33,448 nt of DNA from an uncultured Eubacteriales bacterium (GCA_905199755.1 CAJKHT010000027.1:1-33448); one strand, 5' to 3'. Counted from the first letter of the stretch, positions 17,840 through 27,741 are shown. Notes: generated by a model from the letters alone, not told the origin. Numbers and translations: made by a program.

Positions 17840-19525
17840 TCACCTAATCAGTTTATATACACCAAAAATCATTTTTGCCGCCTCGGCTCTCGTCGCATAG
17901 CCTGTCGGATTAAAGCTGCCGTCTCCAACACCGTTAATGATTCCTGCCTGTGCAAAGGCTGCAACCGCCTCCTTTGCATAATCTGCAATATTGTCATTAT
18001 CCGTAAAATCAAGAGTTCCTTTTTCAAGCTTAATACCTTTATAGGAAATCGCCCTATATAGCATAACCGCCATATCCTGCCGGGTTATATTGCTTCCCTT
18101 ACCGAAAATGCCTTCACCTATTCCGCTGACGATGCCAAGTTCATTTGCTTTATTTGCATATGTACGGAACCAGTCATTTTCCGATATATCCGAAAATACA
18201 TCACTGCCTCCCGGCTGCTCATTCATCACACCGATTACAAGTTTAACAAATTCTTCTCTTTTAATATTATCTCTCGGTGCAAACTTTGTTTCGCTTTTTC
18301 CTGATATAATTCCTTTGTCGGCAAGGGTTGAAATTGCCTCATATGCCCATGAAACAGTATCAAGGTCATCAAATTTCATTGTAACCTTATCATTGTTTTT
18401 GTCCGCTGTTCCGGTAATAATTCCAACTCCCGATGAGCTGTCGCGTCTTCCGCTTGATCCGCCATAACCGCTTCCGCCACCGCCGCTACCGTTGTTTCCG
18501 TTTGAAGCTGCCAGCGAATTATATTCTTTCAAAAGTGCTTCCGCATCAGCATAATCATTACCCGCAAGACCGGAATATACACTCTGCTTTTCCGAAACAG
18601 CAGTCAATGAAAGAACATCTTTGTAATCATTAAATACTGTTTTAATATTCATATATCCGTCCGGATATTTAACAGCTGTGAGTATCATTGCCTCTTTAAT
18701 TTTATGCGTAAAATCGGCAGATGATTGTATTCCTTTTTTATTAAGCCGTGACATTAAATATTCTTTATGCACTGTCTCTGTTACATATTTTTTATATGTT
18801 TCTTTTAGCTTTGTATCTGCATTGATTATTTCATCCACAAAGCTTTCTGTTTGAGCTATTTTCGTTCCGCTGTTGAGAGCAACTATCACCTTGCATATCT
18901 CAAAACTTTTTCTATTCCTTTCAAACTCATCGGCACTTAACAAAGTACCGTTTTGTTCGTTAAATAACACATCTGAAACATCCCTTAAATTTACATTTGA
19001 ATCTTCTTCAAACCCTAACTGAAACAGATGTTTGCTTAATACATCATAAAATCCGTCTTTATCATTGATTTTTTCATTTAATAATCCGATTGTTTGTGCG
19101 TAATCATCTTTAGAAATAAAATCAACATTATTAAGAATTTTTGTTTCATTCATCAACTTGGAATGGACAGTTATATTATATTTGCCGCTGTTTTTTACTC
19201 CGGCATCAATGGTGAAAGAGCCATCTTCACTGCAATTGCCTGCCGCAGCAAACACTATCAAATTGCTTGCTGCATTTGCGGTTGTATAATCTCCGTGTAT
19301 CTGCTTTTTCTCATCCGGAATACTGTCCCACAGAATATCAGTATTAACTGTTTCCGGTGTAATAAGCACGGTTATATCGTCATTACCGATGCTTTTGCCG
19401 GAAACCGTAATCTTATTTTCCGAAAAATTTTTATCTATACCATATTCCAAAGCTCCGTCAGCAAAAGCAGACACAGACAAAACCATCGCTGCCAACACAC
19501 TTGTTACAAACAGTTTAATTTTCAT
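17840..19525 (-). CDS. Secreted protein with three C-terminal SLH domains
   Basis: This 561-residue protein has a signal peptide (1-22, cut near AFA-D). An N-terminal beta domain (about 36-137) contains VSGKSIGNDDITVLITPET. A helical middle region spans about 140-340, then comes a glycine/serine-rich linker (342-366), and three good SLH units at about 388-440, 444-500 and 506-561 (for example YANKANELGIVSGIGEGIFG and NGVGDGSFNPTGYATRAEAAKMIFGVY). It should be anchored to the wall through its C-terminus. The N-terminal domain closely resembles one in the GH protein encoded at 25308-27668 (ISVTGKFIGKDDISTIVVVPETT), so it may be an interaction or glycan-binding module shared across the locus. 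No catalytic residues are recognisable. Confidence 0.88.
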   Translation of the reverse strand: MKIKLFVTSVLAAMVLSVSAFADGALEYGIDKNFSENKITVSGKSIGNDDITVLITPETVNTDILWDSIPDEKKQIHGDYTTANAASNLIVFAAAGNCSEDGSFTIDAGVKNSGKYNITVHSKLMNETKILNNVDFISKDDYAQTIGLLNEKINDKDGFYDVLSKHLFQLGFEEDSNVNLRDVSDVLFNEQNGTLLSADEFERNRKSFEICKVIVALNSGTKIAQTESFVDEIINADTKLKETYKKYVTETVHKEYLMSRLNKKGIQSSADFTHKIKEAMILTAVKYPDGYMNIKTVFNDYKDVLSLTAVSEKQSVYSGLAGNDYADAEALLKEYNSLAASNGNNGSGGGGSGYGGSSGRRDSSSGVGIITGTADKNNDKVTMKFDDLDTVSWAYEAISTLADKGIISGKSETKFAPRDNIKREEFVKLVIGVMNEQPGGSDVFSDISENDWFRTYANKANELGIVSGIGEGIFGKGSNITRQDMAVMLYRAISYKGIKLEKGTLDFTDNDNIADYAKEAVAAFAQAGIINGVGDGSFNPTGYATRAEAAKMIFGVYKLIR

Positions 19526-19550
19526 TCTGCATTACCGTCCTCTCTTTGAT

Positions 19551-19581
19551 GCAGCAGAAACAGCATAACTGTTTCTGCTGC
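19551..19581 (-). other. Strong intercistronic hairpin upstream of the SLH gene
   Basis: GCAGCAGAAACAG, the loop CATAA, then CTGTTTCTGCTGC gives a perfect 13-bp stem in the 68-base gap between the two-repeat protein and the SLH protein. No U tract follows on either strand, so an intrinsic terminator is unlikely. It may be an mRNA stabiliser or processing site that sets different levels for the secreted enzymes and the anchors (inference). Confidence 0.8.
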
Positions 19582-19593
19582 ATACATTTCTAA

Positions 19594-21897
19594 TTAAAAT
19601 TCTTTTACTGTTCCCAAAGGTCTTAATTCTGAGAATCCGTCCCAGCACATTATTGCCGCCCTTGTTGCACCGTTTAATTCCGGCACTGTATAATCAACTG
19701 AGATTTGCTCGGAAGTCACATTTGCTGCCTTGTTAAACTTAACAAGGTCTACCTGCGTGAGCATATTGCCATTGTAATATGCAACAATTGCGTAAAATGC
19801 CTGTGCTTCGCCTGTTGTGTTGCTATAGGTTATGTTAAGTTTAACATTATCACCGGCTGCAATTTCAGATAAAGCAGAAACAACTGCTTCTCCCTTTACC
19901 AAGCCAACAGCATTTGCGCTGACAGAGCCTGCATTTGTCTTAATATCATATGTGCTGTCAACTCCAAGTGTAGCAGATACAATGTTTGCAACGTCTTTTT
20001 CTATAACCAAAGTATATTCCGTGTTTTGAGTAAGAGTGTCCGAAAGCGTCAACGTATATATAGTTCTATTTAACACTCCTGTCGCATTAACCTTTTCGCC
20101 TGTAGACTTATTCTTAAGATAAACATTATTTTCAATCGTGCTTGCATCCATCTCCGTACCAAAATCTATGCTGATTTTGTTTGTATCTACCTGAACCGCA
20201 TCCCATTTAGTTTGAAGTGTATCATTTGCATAGATTTTAATCTTTTCAGGTGAAACAGCAGGTGAATCCACAACTTTTTTGAACATAATATTATCAAGAT
20301 CAATTTGTGTATCATCTTTCGGGTTAAGCACACCAAGTCCGACAAACGGAGTATCTAAATTGTTGTTCCACCAATTCTTATATTCCAAGGCAACATCTTG
20401 ATCAACGAGCGAATATGTGTTTGTTCCATCCGAAAGTTTTGCCGTTGCCGTCTTTTTATCAATATCAAGTTCAAATGTATAATGATACCATTTGTTAGGT
20501 GTCAAACCATCGGTAGTCAAACGCGTTCTGTAATTTCCACCTTCATCGCCAAATCCGACATTATTTCCAGAGAGTGATAGTATATTTAATCCATTTCCAT
20601 ACTGACTGTTATTTTTGTTATTTCCAAGATAAACAATAAAATAATTATTTTTTGAAATTCTTATGTCAAAGTCTATCGAAAGTTTTCTCGAAACTGTTTC
20701 ATCATTCCAAAATGTATTCATGCTTGTTTCTAAATCTTTAGGTTTCATCCAACACTGTTCCCATGAAGTGTTGCTATTGATTCGGAGCATTTTATTGTCG
20801 CCCTCTGAATACAATGTTCCCATGCTCGTGTTGCCGACCATTTTGGGTAATGTAGCCAAATCATCAAAAACATAGCAGCCGAGGGTTGTTTGATCCTTAA
20901 TTACAAACATATAGTTGTAATCTTTTGTAAATCCGGTCACACTGCTGTTAACAGGAGTAACACTTGTCGAAATATTAATTTTATATACACCTGCGGCAAG
21001 CGAGTTATCCGGGGTTATCGTATACTGCTTTCCTGTTGATGAAAGACCTCCGGAATATGCTACCGTTGTTCCGGTTGTTGTGTTGATAAGGGTTATGCTG
21101 CTGCTGTCAGCACCGGTTACGGGTGTGTTAAAACCTATAATATATCCTCCATCTACATTACTGATTTTTGCCGAAAGAGCATCAGGTGCTTTTTGTGAGA
21201 ACACGATATTGTCAAGATCTACAGTAGTTCCGGAGCTTGGGTTAAGTATTCCCATGCCATTAAACGGAGTTTTTAAATTACTTTTCCACCAATTCTTATA
21301 TTCCAAGGCAACATTTTGATCAACGAGCGAATATGTGTTTGTTCCATCCGAAAGTTTTGCCGTTGCCGTCTTTTTATCAATATCAAGTTCAAATGTATAA
21401 TGATACCATTTGTTAGGTGTCAAACCATCGGTAGTCAAACGCGTTCTGTAATTTCCACCTTCATCGCCAAATCCGACATTATTTCCAGAGAGTGATAGTA
21501 TATTTAATCCATCGGACCATATACCCTCCTCGGCGCCGAGAAAAACAAAAAATTTACTTTTTGCTGAAATTCTCATATCAAAATCAACAACAAGATTTCT
21601 GGGAACGGTAGTATCATTCCAAAAATTCCTAACATTTGTTGCCAAATCAGTAGGTTTGAACCAACACTTTTCCCAACCTCCATCACCTGTGTGCCGAAAC
21701 ATTTTGTTGTTGCTTTCTGAATATAGACTGGCAGTACTTGTCTTGCCTTTCACTGCCGGCAATGCAGATAAATCATCGAAAGTATAGCTTGATAAAACCT
21801 CTCCATTTGCGCTTGCTTCTGCCTGTACAACAGTATACATAGATGCTATCATTGTTGCGGCAACCATTGCACTAATTAACCTTTTGAACAACTTCAT
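19594..21897 (-). CDS. Secreted protein with two tandem beta-sandwich modules and Ig-like domains
   Basis: I start at the ATG at 21897 (MKLFKRLISAMVAATMIASM), which has AAAGGA at proper spacing; the ATG three codons earlier overlaps that site. A signal peptide is followed by two copies of a domain of about 200 residues that begin YTFDDLSALP and YVFDDLATLP and share DGLTPNKWYHYTFELDIDKK and VALEYKNWW. The pattern resembles laminin-G/concanavalin-like sugar-binding modules. After each copy comes an Ig-like region, the second reading like a bacterial SbsA-type Ig domain. The C-terminal 100 residues end with AAIMCWDGFSELRPLG, related to the last domain of the 786-residue GH protein. No catalytic motif or SLH is seen. 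A role in glycan binding at the cell surface is inferred from neighbours. Part of the repeat is nearly identical at DNA level. Confidence 0.85.
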   Translation of the reverse strand: MKLFKRLISAMVAATMIASMYTVVQAEASANGEVLSSYTFDDLSALPAVKGKTSTASLYSESNNKMFRHTGDGGWEKCWFKPTDLATNVRNFWNDTTVPRNLVVDFDMRISAKSKFFVFLGAEEGIWSDGLNILSLSGNNVGFGDEGGNYRTRLTTDGLTPNKWYHYTFELDIDKKTATAKLSDGTNTYSLVDQNVALEYKNWWKSNLKTPFNGMGILNPSSGTTVDLDNIVFSQKAPDALSAKISNVDGGYIIGFNTPVTGADSSSITLINTTTGTTVAYSGGLSSTGKQYTITPDNSLAAGVYKINISTSVTPVNSSVTGFTKDYNYMFVIKDQTTLGCYVFDDLATLPKMVGNTSMGTLYSEGDNKMLRINSNTSWEQCWMKPKDLETSMNTFWNDETVSRKLSIDFDIRISKNNYFIVYLGNNKNNSQYGNGLNILSLSGNNVGFGDEGGNYRTRLTTDGLTPNKWYHYTFELDIDKKTATAKLSDGTNTYSLVDQDVALEYKNWWNNNLDTPFVGLGVLNPKDDTQIDLDNIMFKKVVDSPAVSPEKIKIYANDTLQTKWDAVQVDTNKISIDFGTEMDASTIENNVYLKNKSTGEKVNATGVLNRTIYTLTLSDTLTQNTEYTLVIEKDVANIVSATLGVDSTYDIKTNAGSVSANAVGLVKGEAVVSALSEIAAGDNVKLNITYSNTTGEAQAFYAIVAYYNGNMLTQVDLVKFNKAANVTSEQISVDYTVPELNGATRAAIMCWDGFSELRPLGTVKEF
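20366..20594. repeat. 229-bp internal repeat, copy A
   Basis: Pairs with 21284-21512 (offset 918). I find one mismatch (c at 20397, t at 21315), which changes Asp to Asn. Sequence outside this block has diverged much more, which points to recent gene conversion. Confidence 0.93.
21284..21512. repeat. 229-bp internal repeat, copy B
   Basis: Partner of 20366-20594, encoding the core of the first beta-sandwich module. It lies in frame and in the same register of the repeated domain. Confidence 0.93.
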
Positions 21898-21927
21898 TTT
21901 TGTCATCCTTTCATTTTTTAATTTATT

Positions 21928-21946
21928 TTTACAGCATCGCTGTAAA
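21928..21946 (-). other. Small hairpin just after the 1116-residue GH gene
   Basis: TTTACAGC, the loop ATC, then GCTGTAAA forms an 8-bp stem abutting the stop codon. The minus-strand sequence after it is A-rich rather than U-rich, so it is not a clear terminator. It may protect the 3' end of the upstream cistron. Confidence 0.5.
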
Positions 21947-24900
21947 TTACTTGACTAAAGTCATAAGACCATATTGCGCCGGGTTTTTATTCATACCAAT
22001 ACCGCTGCAATACTCTACCCAACCACGCCGTCCGTTTCCGTCGTTATCATTTAGAAGTACCGAAAAGCCCAATTGAGTATTTTCGTCCATTTTTATGTCC
22101 CCTCCAAAAAACTCTGTCCACGGGATACGCGCACGATATACATATTTGCCGTTTAGATTTTCAACGCTGCTCTCACCTGTTTCAAGTTCGACATTGGATT
22201 TAAGATTTGATGTAGCATTGTTATACATTGTCTGTGTTTGGTATCGCCACATAACATTTCTGCCTTTTAATTTGCCAATACCTATTTCTGAGAAGGTTGC
22301 ACTCGATTTTAAGCGTTCATCGGCAGAGCATATTGCAATCTGTATTCCGTCTCCCTGCCACATACTATACGGCTCATAATCATTGCTGAACACATCATCT
22401 TCGACAATGGCGAGCAGATACATATTTTCCTCATCCCATTTAACTGTTCCTGTCATAGAGCAATCGCTTACTCCTTTCCAGCCCGTCAAATATCTTGCCG
22501 CATATGCATCATCAGCCGCAAACCAATCGCCTCCCATCCAATCTGAATATTTAAACTCTCCGGAAATCTTTGGCGGCGTTTTTGCATAAGATGCTAAATT
22601 CTTTGAAAGCCATATATCCTTACTCTGTGTATATCCGTAGTCAAGCTCCACATTTGCTTTTGAAACAATTGTACGCTGCACTACCTGTTCCGGAATATTA
22701 ATCTGAACATTTATTGTTTCTCCCGGTTTAACATTTTCAAAGCAGCGTGTTTCTATTTCACCTCCAATCTCTGTGAAATCTGAACTGACAGTTCCGGATA
22801 TACTGTTAGTATTGCTAATATTTTTTACCGTAGCACTCATAATGTATCTTGTAGCACTGTTATCGGAATATTTTTCTATGTGTGCATTAAATTCAAGAGG
22901 TTCAATAACACACACATGAATTTTTGTTGTATACAAAAGTTTTTCTCCGTCAAAAATTCGCAATTCAACTGTATTTTCATTTTCAGCATCTGATCCTAAT
23001 TTTACTTTTATTTTTCCCACACCATTTTTAATGTCTGAACTTTCAATAATCTCGGCTTTATCATGTGCAATTGCCTCAACAGTTAAATTTCTCATTTGCA
23101 AATCGGTAATGTTAAATTCGGCAGTATCATTTTGAGCAGCATATTTTCTTCCGCTGTCAATCTTTATAACTGCCTCGGTTTCTTCCATTTTAGAAAAATT
23201 TCCGACAATATATTGTGGCTCAAACGTTGCTTCAAATGAATATTTGCCGTCTGCTGACTGAATCTTGCCTTTAGAATTTGAATACATATCAAATATTTCT
23301 ATTTCATTTGTTCCCAAATCCAACCCCAATGACTCCGATTCATTATCCGACCATAAAATTATTACATCTTTTCCATCGCTATTTCGTTTAAAGCGATACA
23401 CACTCGTTTTATTCCTCACAATATTATCCACAGGCTCTGCATCGCATACAAATTTGTTGTATGCCGCAAGTGCAACATATGACAGCTTAGCCGAATATGG
23501 TGTTGTATGCGCACTGTGATTTATCAAACCCCAATAGCCTTCTCCTCTTCGCGAGTCATCCGGTGCATCATTCATAAAATCATAAATATATATACTGTCA
23601 ATATTTTTTTCGCCTGCCGATACAGCAAACAATTGTGTGAGATATGCCGCCTGTCCGATTTGCGACGCAAACCCTTTCCCGGCTCGCACACCCAACTCAG
23701 TTATAACAATAGGCACATCCGGTTTTCCGCTTTTCGTAAGAAGTTCTCTCAACTCCTTAATTCTTTTTACATAAAGTGCATTTTTTATACGATTGTCCAT
23801 TCCCGTATCTTCCCAGTCATACGGATGAATAGTTACAACATCACAATAATCTAAGATTCCGGCATTTATTGTTTCTTCGATCCAACCGATAGGAATTTGT
23901 GCTGTTGACCACACCCCTACCTTTACATTTGGATTTGCTTTTTTTACTTCGGTGTAAGTTGCCTTGCATAATTCTGCGTATTGCGTAGCCGACGCATAGT
24001 TGGAATTAAAGTTAATCAAATTAGGTTCATTCCATACTTCAAAGTACTGCATAACATCGCCGTACTTTTCTGCCAACCGCGCCGCATATTTAGCGTATGC
24101 AGCAATACCCTCAGGGGTGGTCGGCATATGCATTACTTGGTTTCCCTCATAAACCGTATTACCATAACCTAGCGCCAACATCTGATCCAAGCCGACTTCT
24201 TTAGCATATCTAAAATGTTTTTCCATTGTCCAATTTTCAGAATATACACCTTTTGTTCTTTCGTTCCTATCCCATAATGCCGCTTCACGAGAACCGCTCA
24301 TTCCCATTTCAGCCATCATTTTAAGCATTTCGGTGTTTCTTCCCCAATCAAGATGCACTTGACTTCGCATCATATAGTTGCTTTTTTCGTTTTCTGCCTT
24401 TTTATTGGCAATCGAAAAATCAAATGTTTTTTCCTCACCCTCAAACACTCTTTCTTCACCGTCTACTATTCCCCTCGATTTTGTACGAACTCTTACTGAA
24501 TATGTACCGTAATCATTAACATCAGGAACAAGAGGTATAATACTTTCTTTCTCTGCCTCAATTTTAACTCCTTCTGTTTTCCCGCTTTGTATAACTTTTC
24601 CATCATAGGTCAAAACCTCATACTCCGCATCGGTTATCATTTCAACAGGTGATGAATTGTTAAGGACAATATTTAAGTTTTTTTCATCATTACCATCAAA
24701 AATGTTTCCCATATGTTCAGAAGTAAGACTATAATGTACCGGTTTTTGAGGGAATGATTTCTCTACCTTAAGCCACTGTATATATGTTGATCCCGGAGAA
24801 CCGCTATATTTTTCAGTCCAACCTGCCAATACAACGTCCGCACCATTATTTGAGTTTGCAAACACAAAATCATCTATATAAAATGTATGTTCTTTAAACT

Positions 24901-25297
24901 CTTTCGTATTTGTCATTTCCACCTTTTCAGGTTCTCTAAAGGTATCAAGGGGATTAGCATATCTAAGCGAAAAATATTCGCCGTTTTCTCCTTCATCATA
25001 ATACCTCACCGTAATCGCAACAGACACAGGTGTATTAGAAGGAAAGAGGCTGTCACTAACATTTATGTAACAGTAATACGGACCACCGCCTCTCAGTTTG
25101 AGGCATGATACATTTTCTTTCTGCTCATATACTGCTGTTCCGGCTCCCTCCGAGTAATAATATCCCTGAATGTTTATGTTTTTAGCCCCATCCCAGAAAA
25201 ATTGTGCATATTCCAGTTGTTCCTCTTGTGCAAACACGCTTGCATTAATCACAAGCATTGCAAGTGACAATAGGAATGACAGAATTCTTTTTTTCAT
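21947..25297 (-). CDS. Secreted clan-A glycoside hydrolase with C-terminal CBM9-like domain
   Basis: I start at the ATG at 25297 (MKKRILSFLLSLAMLV), which has AGGAGG upstream; the frame extends 22 codons further back without a ribosome site. The 1116-residue protein has a signal peptide (1-23), an N-terminal beta domain that may bind sugar (about 25-185), an Ig-like region, and a (beta/alpha)8 catalytic domain at about 305-620. The acid/base is E424 in FEVWNEPN and the nucleophile is E534 in VITELG, the clan-A arrangement seen in GH39, GH5 and GH30-type enzymes. The C-terminal 190 or so residues (SGEFKYSDWMGGDW, VKWDEENMYLLAIVEDD, WQGDGIQIAI) look like a CBM9-type domain. It should act outside the cell on a polysaccharide, bond unknown. 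It has no SLH domain, so it is free or held by partners. Confidence 0.88.
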   Translation of the reverse strand: MKKRILSFLLSLAMLVINASVFAQEEQLEYAQFFWDGAKNINIQGYYYSEGAGTAVYEQKENVSCLKLRGGGPYYCYINVSDSLFPSNTPVSVAITVRYYDEGENGEYFSLRYANPLDTFREPEKVEMTNTKEFKEHTFYIDDFVFANSNNGADVVLAGWTEKYSGSPGSTYIQWLKVEKSFPQKPVHYSLTSEHMGNIFDGNDEKNLNIVLNNSSPVEMITDAEYEVLTYDGKVIQSGKTEGVKIEAEKESIIPLVPDVNDYGTYSVRVRTKSRGIVDGEERVFEGEEKTFDFSIANKKAENEKSNYMMRSQVHLDWGRNTEMLKMMAEMGMSGSREAALWDRNERTKGVYSENWTMEKHFRYAKEVGLDQMLALGYGNTVYEGNQVMHMPTTPEGIAAYAKYAARLAEKYGDVMQYFEVWNEPNLINFNSNYASATQYAELCKATYTEVKKANPNVKVGVWSTAQIPIGWIEETINAGILDYCDVVTIHPYDWEDTGMDNRIKNALYVKRIKELRELLTKSGKPDVPIVITELGVRAGKGFASQIGQAAYLTQLFAVSAGEKNIDSIYIYDFMNDAPDDSRRGEGYWGLINHSAHTTPYSAKLSYVALAAYNKFVCDAEPVDNIVRNKTSVYRFKRNSDGKDVIILWSDNESESLGLDLGTNEIEIFDMYSNSKGKIQSADGKYSFEATFEPQYIVGNFSKMEETEAVIKIDSGRKYAAQNDTAEFNITDLQMRNLTVEAIAHDKAEIIESSDIKNGVGKIKVKLGSDAENENTVELRIFDGEKLLYTTKIHVCVIEPLEFNAHIEKYSDNSATRYIMSATVKNISNTNSISGTVSSDFTEIGGEIETRCFENVKPGETINVQINIPEQVVQRTIVSKANVELDYGYTQSKDIWLSKNLASYAKTPPKISGEFKYSDWMGGDWFAADDAYAARYLTGWKGVSDCSMTGTVKWDEENMYLLAIVEDDVFSNDYEPYSMWQGDGIQIAICSADERLKSSATFSEIGIGKLKGRNVMWRYQTQTMYNNATSNLKSNVELETGESSVENLNGKYVYRARIPWTEFFGGDIKMDENTQLGFSVLLNDNDGNGRRGWVEYCSGIGMNKNPAQYGLMTLVK

Positions 25298-25307
25298 AAA
25301 AATCCTC

Positions 25308-27668
25308 CTATTTTTCAACCGTTCCGCAAAGCGGAACCATTCCGCTAATGCTGTCAAATACAAATCCTTTTATCTTTGTCGTTCCCTGATGTTTATCTGC
25401 ATTTACAGTTACCGACTTCGGAATTACAGTATTTGCCTTTATTTCTATCGGCGAGAATTTAACATCAAGCAGCATTCCAAGTTCATCGTACTGTGCAATT
25501 ATCACAGCCGCACTGTTTGCTTTTGCATTAATATTATTTATGTCAGCTCTCACAGTCAGTTTATCGCTTCCTGTTATTTCAAGTTCACATACTCTCGCAT
25601 TTACAGGTGCATTTTTAAATTGCATTGCAAAAGTTTCGGGTGATGCGTTTGCGCTGCTCAAAAGCATCTTATATTTCCCCCCGTAAATATCCGGTAATGT
25701 GAACGTGTGAGAAAAAGCATTATTTGTTATTGGTGCAATCCCTACATACGCAATATTATCACGTTCAATATTCTCAAGATCCGTTGTTTCCGGAACAACA
25801 ACTATTGTGGATATATCATCTTTTCCTATAAATTTTCCCGTTACCGAAATTTCATTTCCGTTAACCACCGTTGCAACATCACATATTCCAAATCCCACTG
25901 TAATTGCACTGTCATAAACACTTTCGAGATTTTTTCCGCCGATAAGTATTCGGCAGTTTTCTTTTAAGTCTTTCGGTACGCTTATTTGTGTTGAAAAGCT
26001 ATTATTGCTGACCGATGTTTTGCCTACATATAAAATATCATTTTTCGTTATATTTTTTAAATCTTCAATATTTTTTACAAGTGCAACGGTACACTCATCG
26101 GTATTTGTAACACTTCCTGAAATATAAACATTACCGCTATTCAAATCAGTTATTACATTTTCAATTTTTCCGAGAACCGTCGGAATTTCTTCAGCTTTAT
26201 TGACTGTTATTGTTCTCTCTCCAAAAATATATGTTTCTGCTGCTTCCGGGCGTCCTGCATAAATTTTAATATTTCCGCCTTTAAGAATAGATACATCTGC
26301 CGTAAACTTTCCGTCTTTAACCTTCGCTTTAACGGTATTAAGTATATTTCCTTCAAGTTCTGCCTCTATTGTAACAAAATCTTTGTAATTGCAGCGGCCT
26401 ACAACAGTCGCAACACTCTTGTCATTGTTATAGTTTACCGAATCTATTACGGTTTCATATGTAATGCAATCAACAAAACACGGGGATTGATTTACATTTA
26501 TTGTTGCACTCGTCCCGGTTAACTCATTAACTTTATTCCCTTGATAGTCATATAACACAACTTTGTTGCCGCTAAATGTCAAATTTGCAGAAGCATTTCC
26601 GTTTGTATTCCAAGCAACATAAGTTGTCTGGTTTCCCCCGGTATACTTAGCAATATATGTATTTCCGTCAATGGTTAGGCTTTCCTGTGTTTCTCTCGAA
26701 AGCAGTTCATTGAAAGTTTTAACGGAATAAAATGATTTTTTCATTTTTCTGTCATATGTTATCAATCCAAAGTTATGCTCGGAATATGTCTGATCTTCTC
26801 CGTCATTAAAGAAATCATACCATAAATTTTTGCCGTTTCTATTATTATTTCTTAAATAATCTTCCCATATAACAGTTTGTCTGATTGTATAAGCCGCTTG
26901 CAATTCTTCGCTTTTGGAATTGTCCGCGGTACCGGTATAATAGCCGTTCTCAGTCATCCATACATCCCCGTTGTATCCAAGCGAATCCAGTTTGCTTTCT
27001 AATGTGCTTAATGCACTCTTATAATTTGCTTCCGGTGAAGAAGAATGTGTATAACAATGGAAACTCAAGGCATCCATTTTGTTTCCGCCGTTTTTATAAA
27101 AACCTTCAAGAAAACTCATAGCTGTATTACTTGTTCCTGTGATAGAACCACCGAGTACCACAGCATCTGTATCAATACTTTTTAACAAATCATATGTATC
27201 CGAAAACAACTGTCCGTATTCTGCGGCACTTCCATCGGCATTAAACTGCTTTAAATTCGGCTCATTCCAAACTTCATATACAACATTATAATCTTTAAAT
27301 GTATTTGCCATAAACCGAACATAATTAAGCCATGCAGGATAATATTCCGACTGGCTGCTCTTGGGCATATTCATCTTATTATTTGTATAAAGCGTATTGC
27401 CGAATGCAAGAATTATTATTACATTCTTACCTGTGTCAGATATATTTTTTATTATATCCTGTTCATTATTTGCAAAAGCAAGCACACCCTTTTCTTTTTC
27501 AACCGCACTCCAATTAATCGTTGCCCTAATGTACTCAGAACCTATTTGATTTAAATAGTACAAAGCATCCGTTTGTTCTGTTAGGTTAGCACAAACACTC
27601 AAGTTACTCGCCTGAGCATTTGTAGCCATCATTAGCATACAAAGAATTAAGGCAAATACTTTCTTCAT
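25308..27668 (-). CDS. Secreted clan-A glycoside hydrolase (GH39-like) with C-terminal beta domains
   Basis: The start is the ATG at 27668 with GAGGAG upstream, giving 786 residues. An open frame continues 43 codons upstream, but it reads backwards through the IS110 left end and is not native. Signal peptide 1-20. The catalytic barrel spans about 22-325, with E136 in YEVWNEPN as acid/base and E240 in WMTENGYY as nucleophile. Beta domains follow at about 405-490, 495-590 and 600-685, the last containing ISVTGKFIGKDDIS, which matches the N-terminal domain of the SLH protein at 17840. The final domain ends FVFDSISGMVPLCG, similar to the C-terminus of the two-repeat protein. This is the first gene of the long operon. 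Its regulated promoter now lies beyond the IS110 element. Confidence 0.88.
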   Translation of the reverse strand: MKKVFALILCMLMMATNAQASNLSVCANLTEQTDALYYLNQIGSEYIRATINWSAVEKEKGVLAFANNEQDIIKNISDTGKNVIIILAFGNTLYTNNKMNMPKSSQSEYYPAWLNYVRFMANTFKDYNVVYEVWNEPNLKQFNADGSAAEYGQLFSDTYDLLKSIDTDAVVLGGSITGTSNTAMSFLEGFYKNGGNKMDALSFHCYTHSSSPEANYKSALSTLESKLDSLGYNGDVWMTENGYYTGTADNSKSEELQAAYTIRQTVIWEDYLRNNNRNGKNLWYDFFNDGEDQTYSEHNFGLITYDRKMKKSFYSVKTFNELLSRETQESLTIDGNTYIAKYTGGNQTTYVAWNTNGNASANLTFSGNKVVLYDYQGNKVNELTGTSATINVNQSPCFVDCITYETVIDSVNYNNDKSVATVVGRCNYKDFVTIEAELEGNILNTVKAKVKDGKFTADVSILKGGNIKIYAGRPEAAETYIFGERTITVNKAEEIPTVLGKIENVITDLNSGNVYISGSVTNTDECTVALVKNIEDLKNITKNDILYVGKTSVSNNSFSTQISVPKDLKENCRILIGGKNLESVYDSAITVGFGICDVATVVNGNEISVTGKFIGKDDISTIVVVPETTDLENIERDNIAYVGIAPITNNAFSHTFTLPDIYGGKYKMLLSSANASPETFAMQFKNAPVNARVCELEITGSDKLTVRADINNINAKANSAAVIIAQYDELGMLLDVKFSPIEIKANTVIPKSVTVNADKHQGTTKIKGFVFDSISGMVPLCGTVEK

Positions 27669-27741
27669 AACAACATCTCCTCGTATAATAAATATAGTAG
27701 TTTTTAGAGTTCCTCTCCAAGAACTATGGTATAATTGTTTA

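Noticed and set aside
18433..19549. Plus-strand open frames opposite the SLH gene
   Set aside because: They lack ribosome sites and recognisable protein features and are shadows of the minus-strand gene's codon bias; the same holds for the other opposite-strand frames across the operon.
19551..19581. Intrinsic terminator splitting the operon
   Set aside because: The 13-bp stem is not followed by a U run on either strand.
20366..21512. CRISPR-like or satellite repeat
   Set aside because: There are only two copies, both in frame inside one coding sequence.
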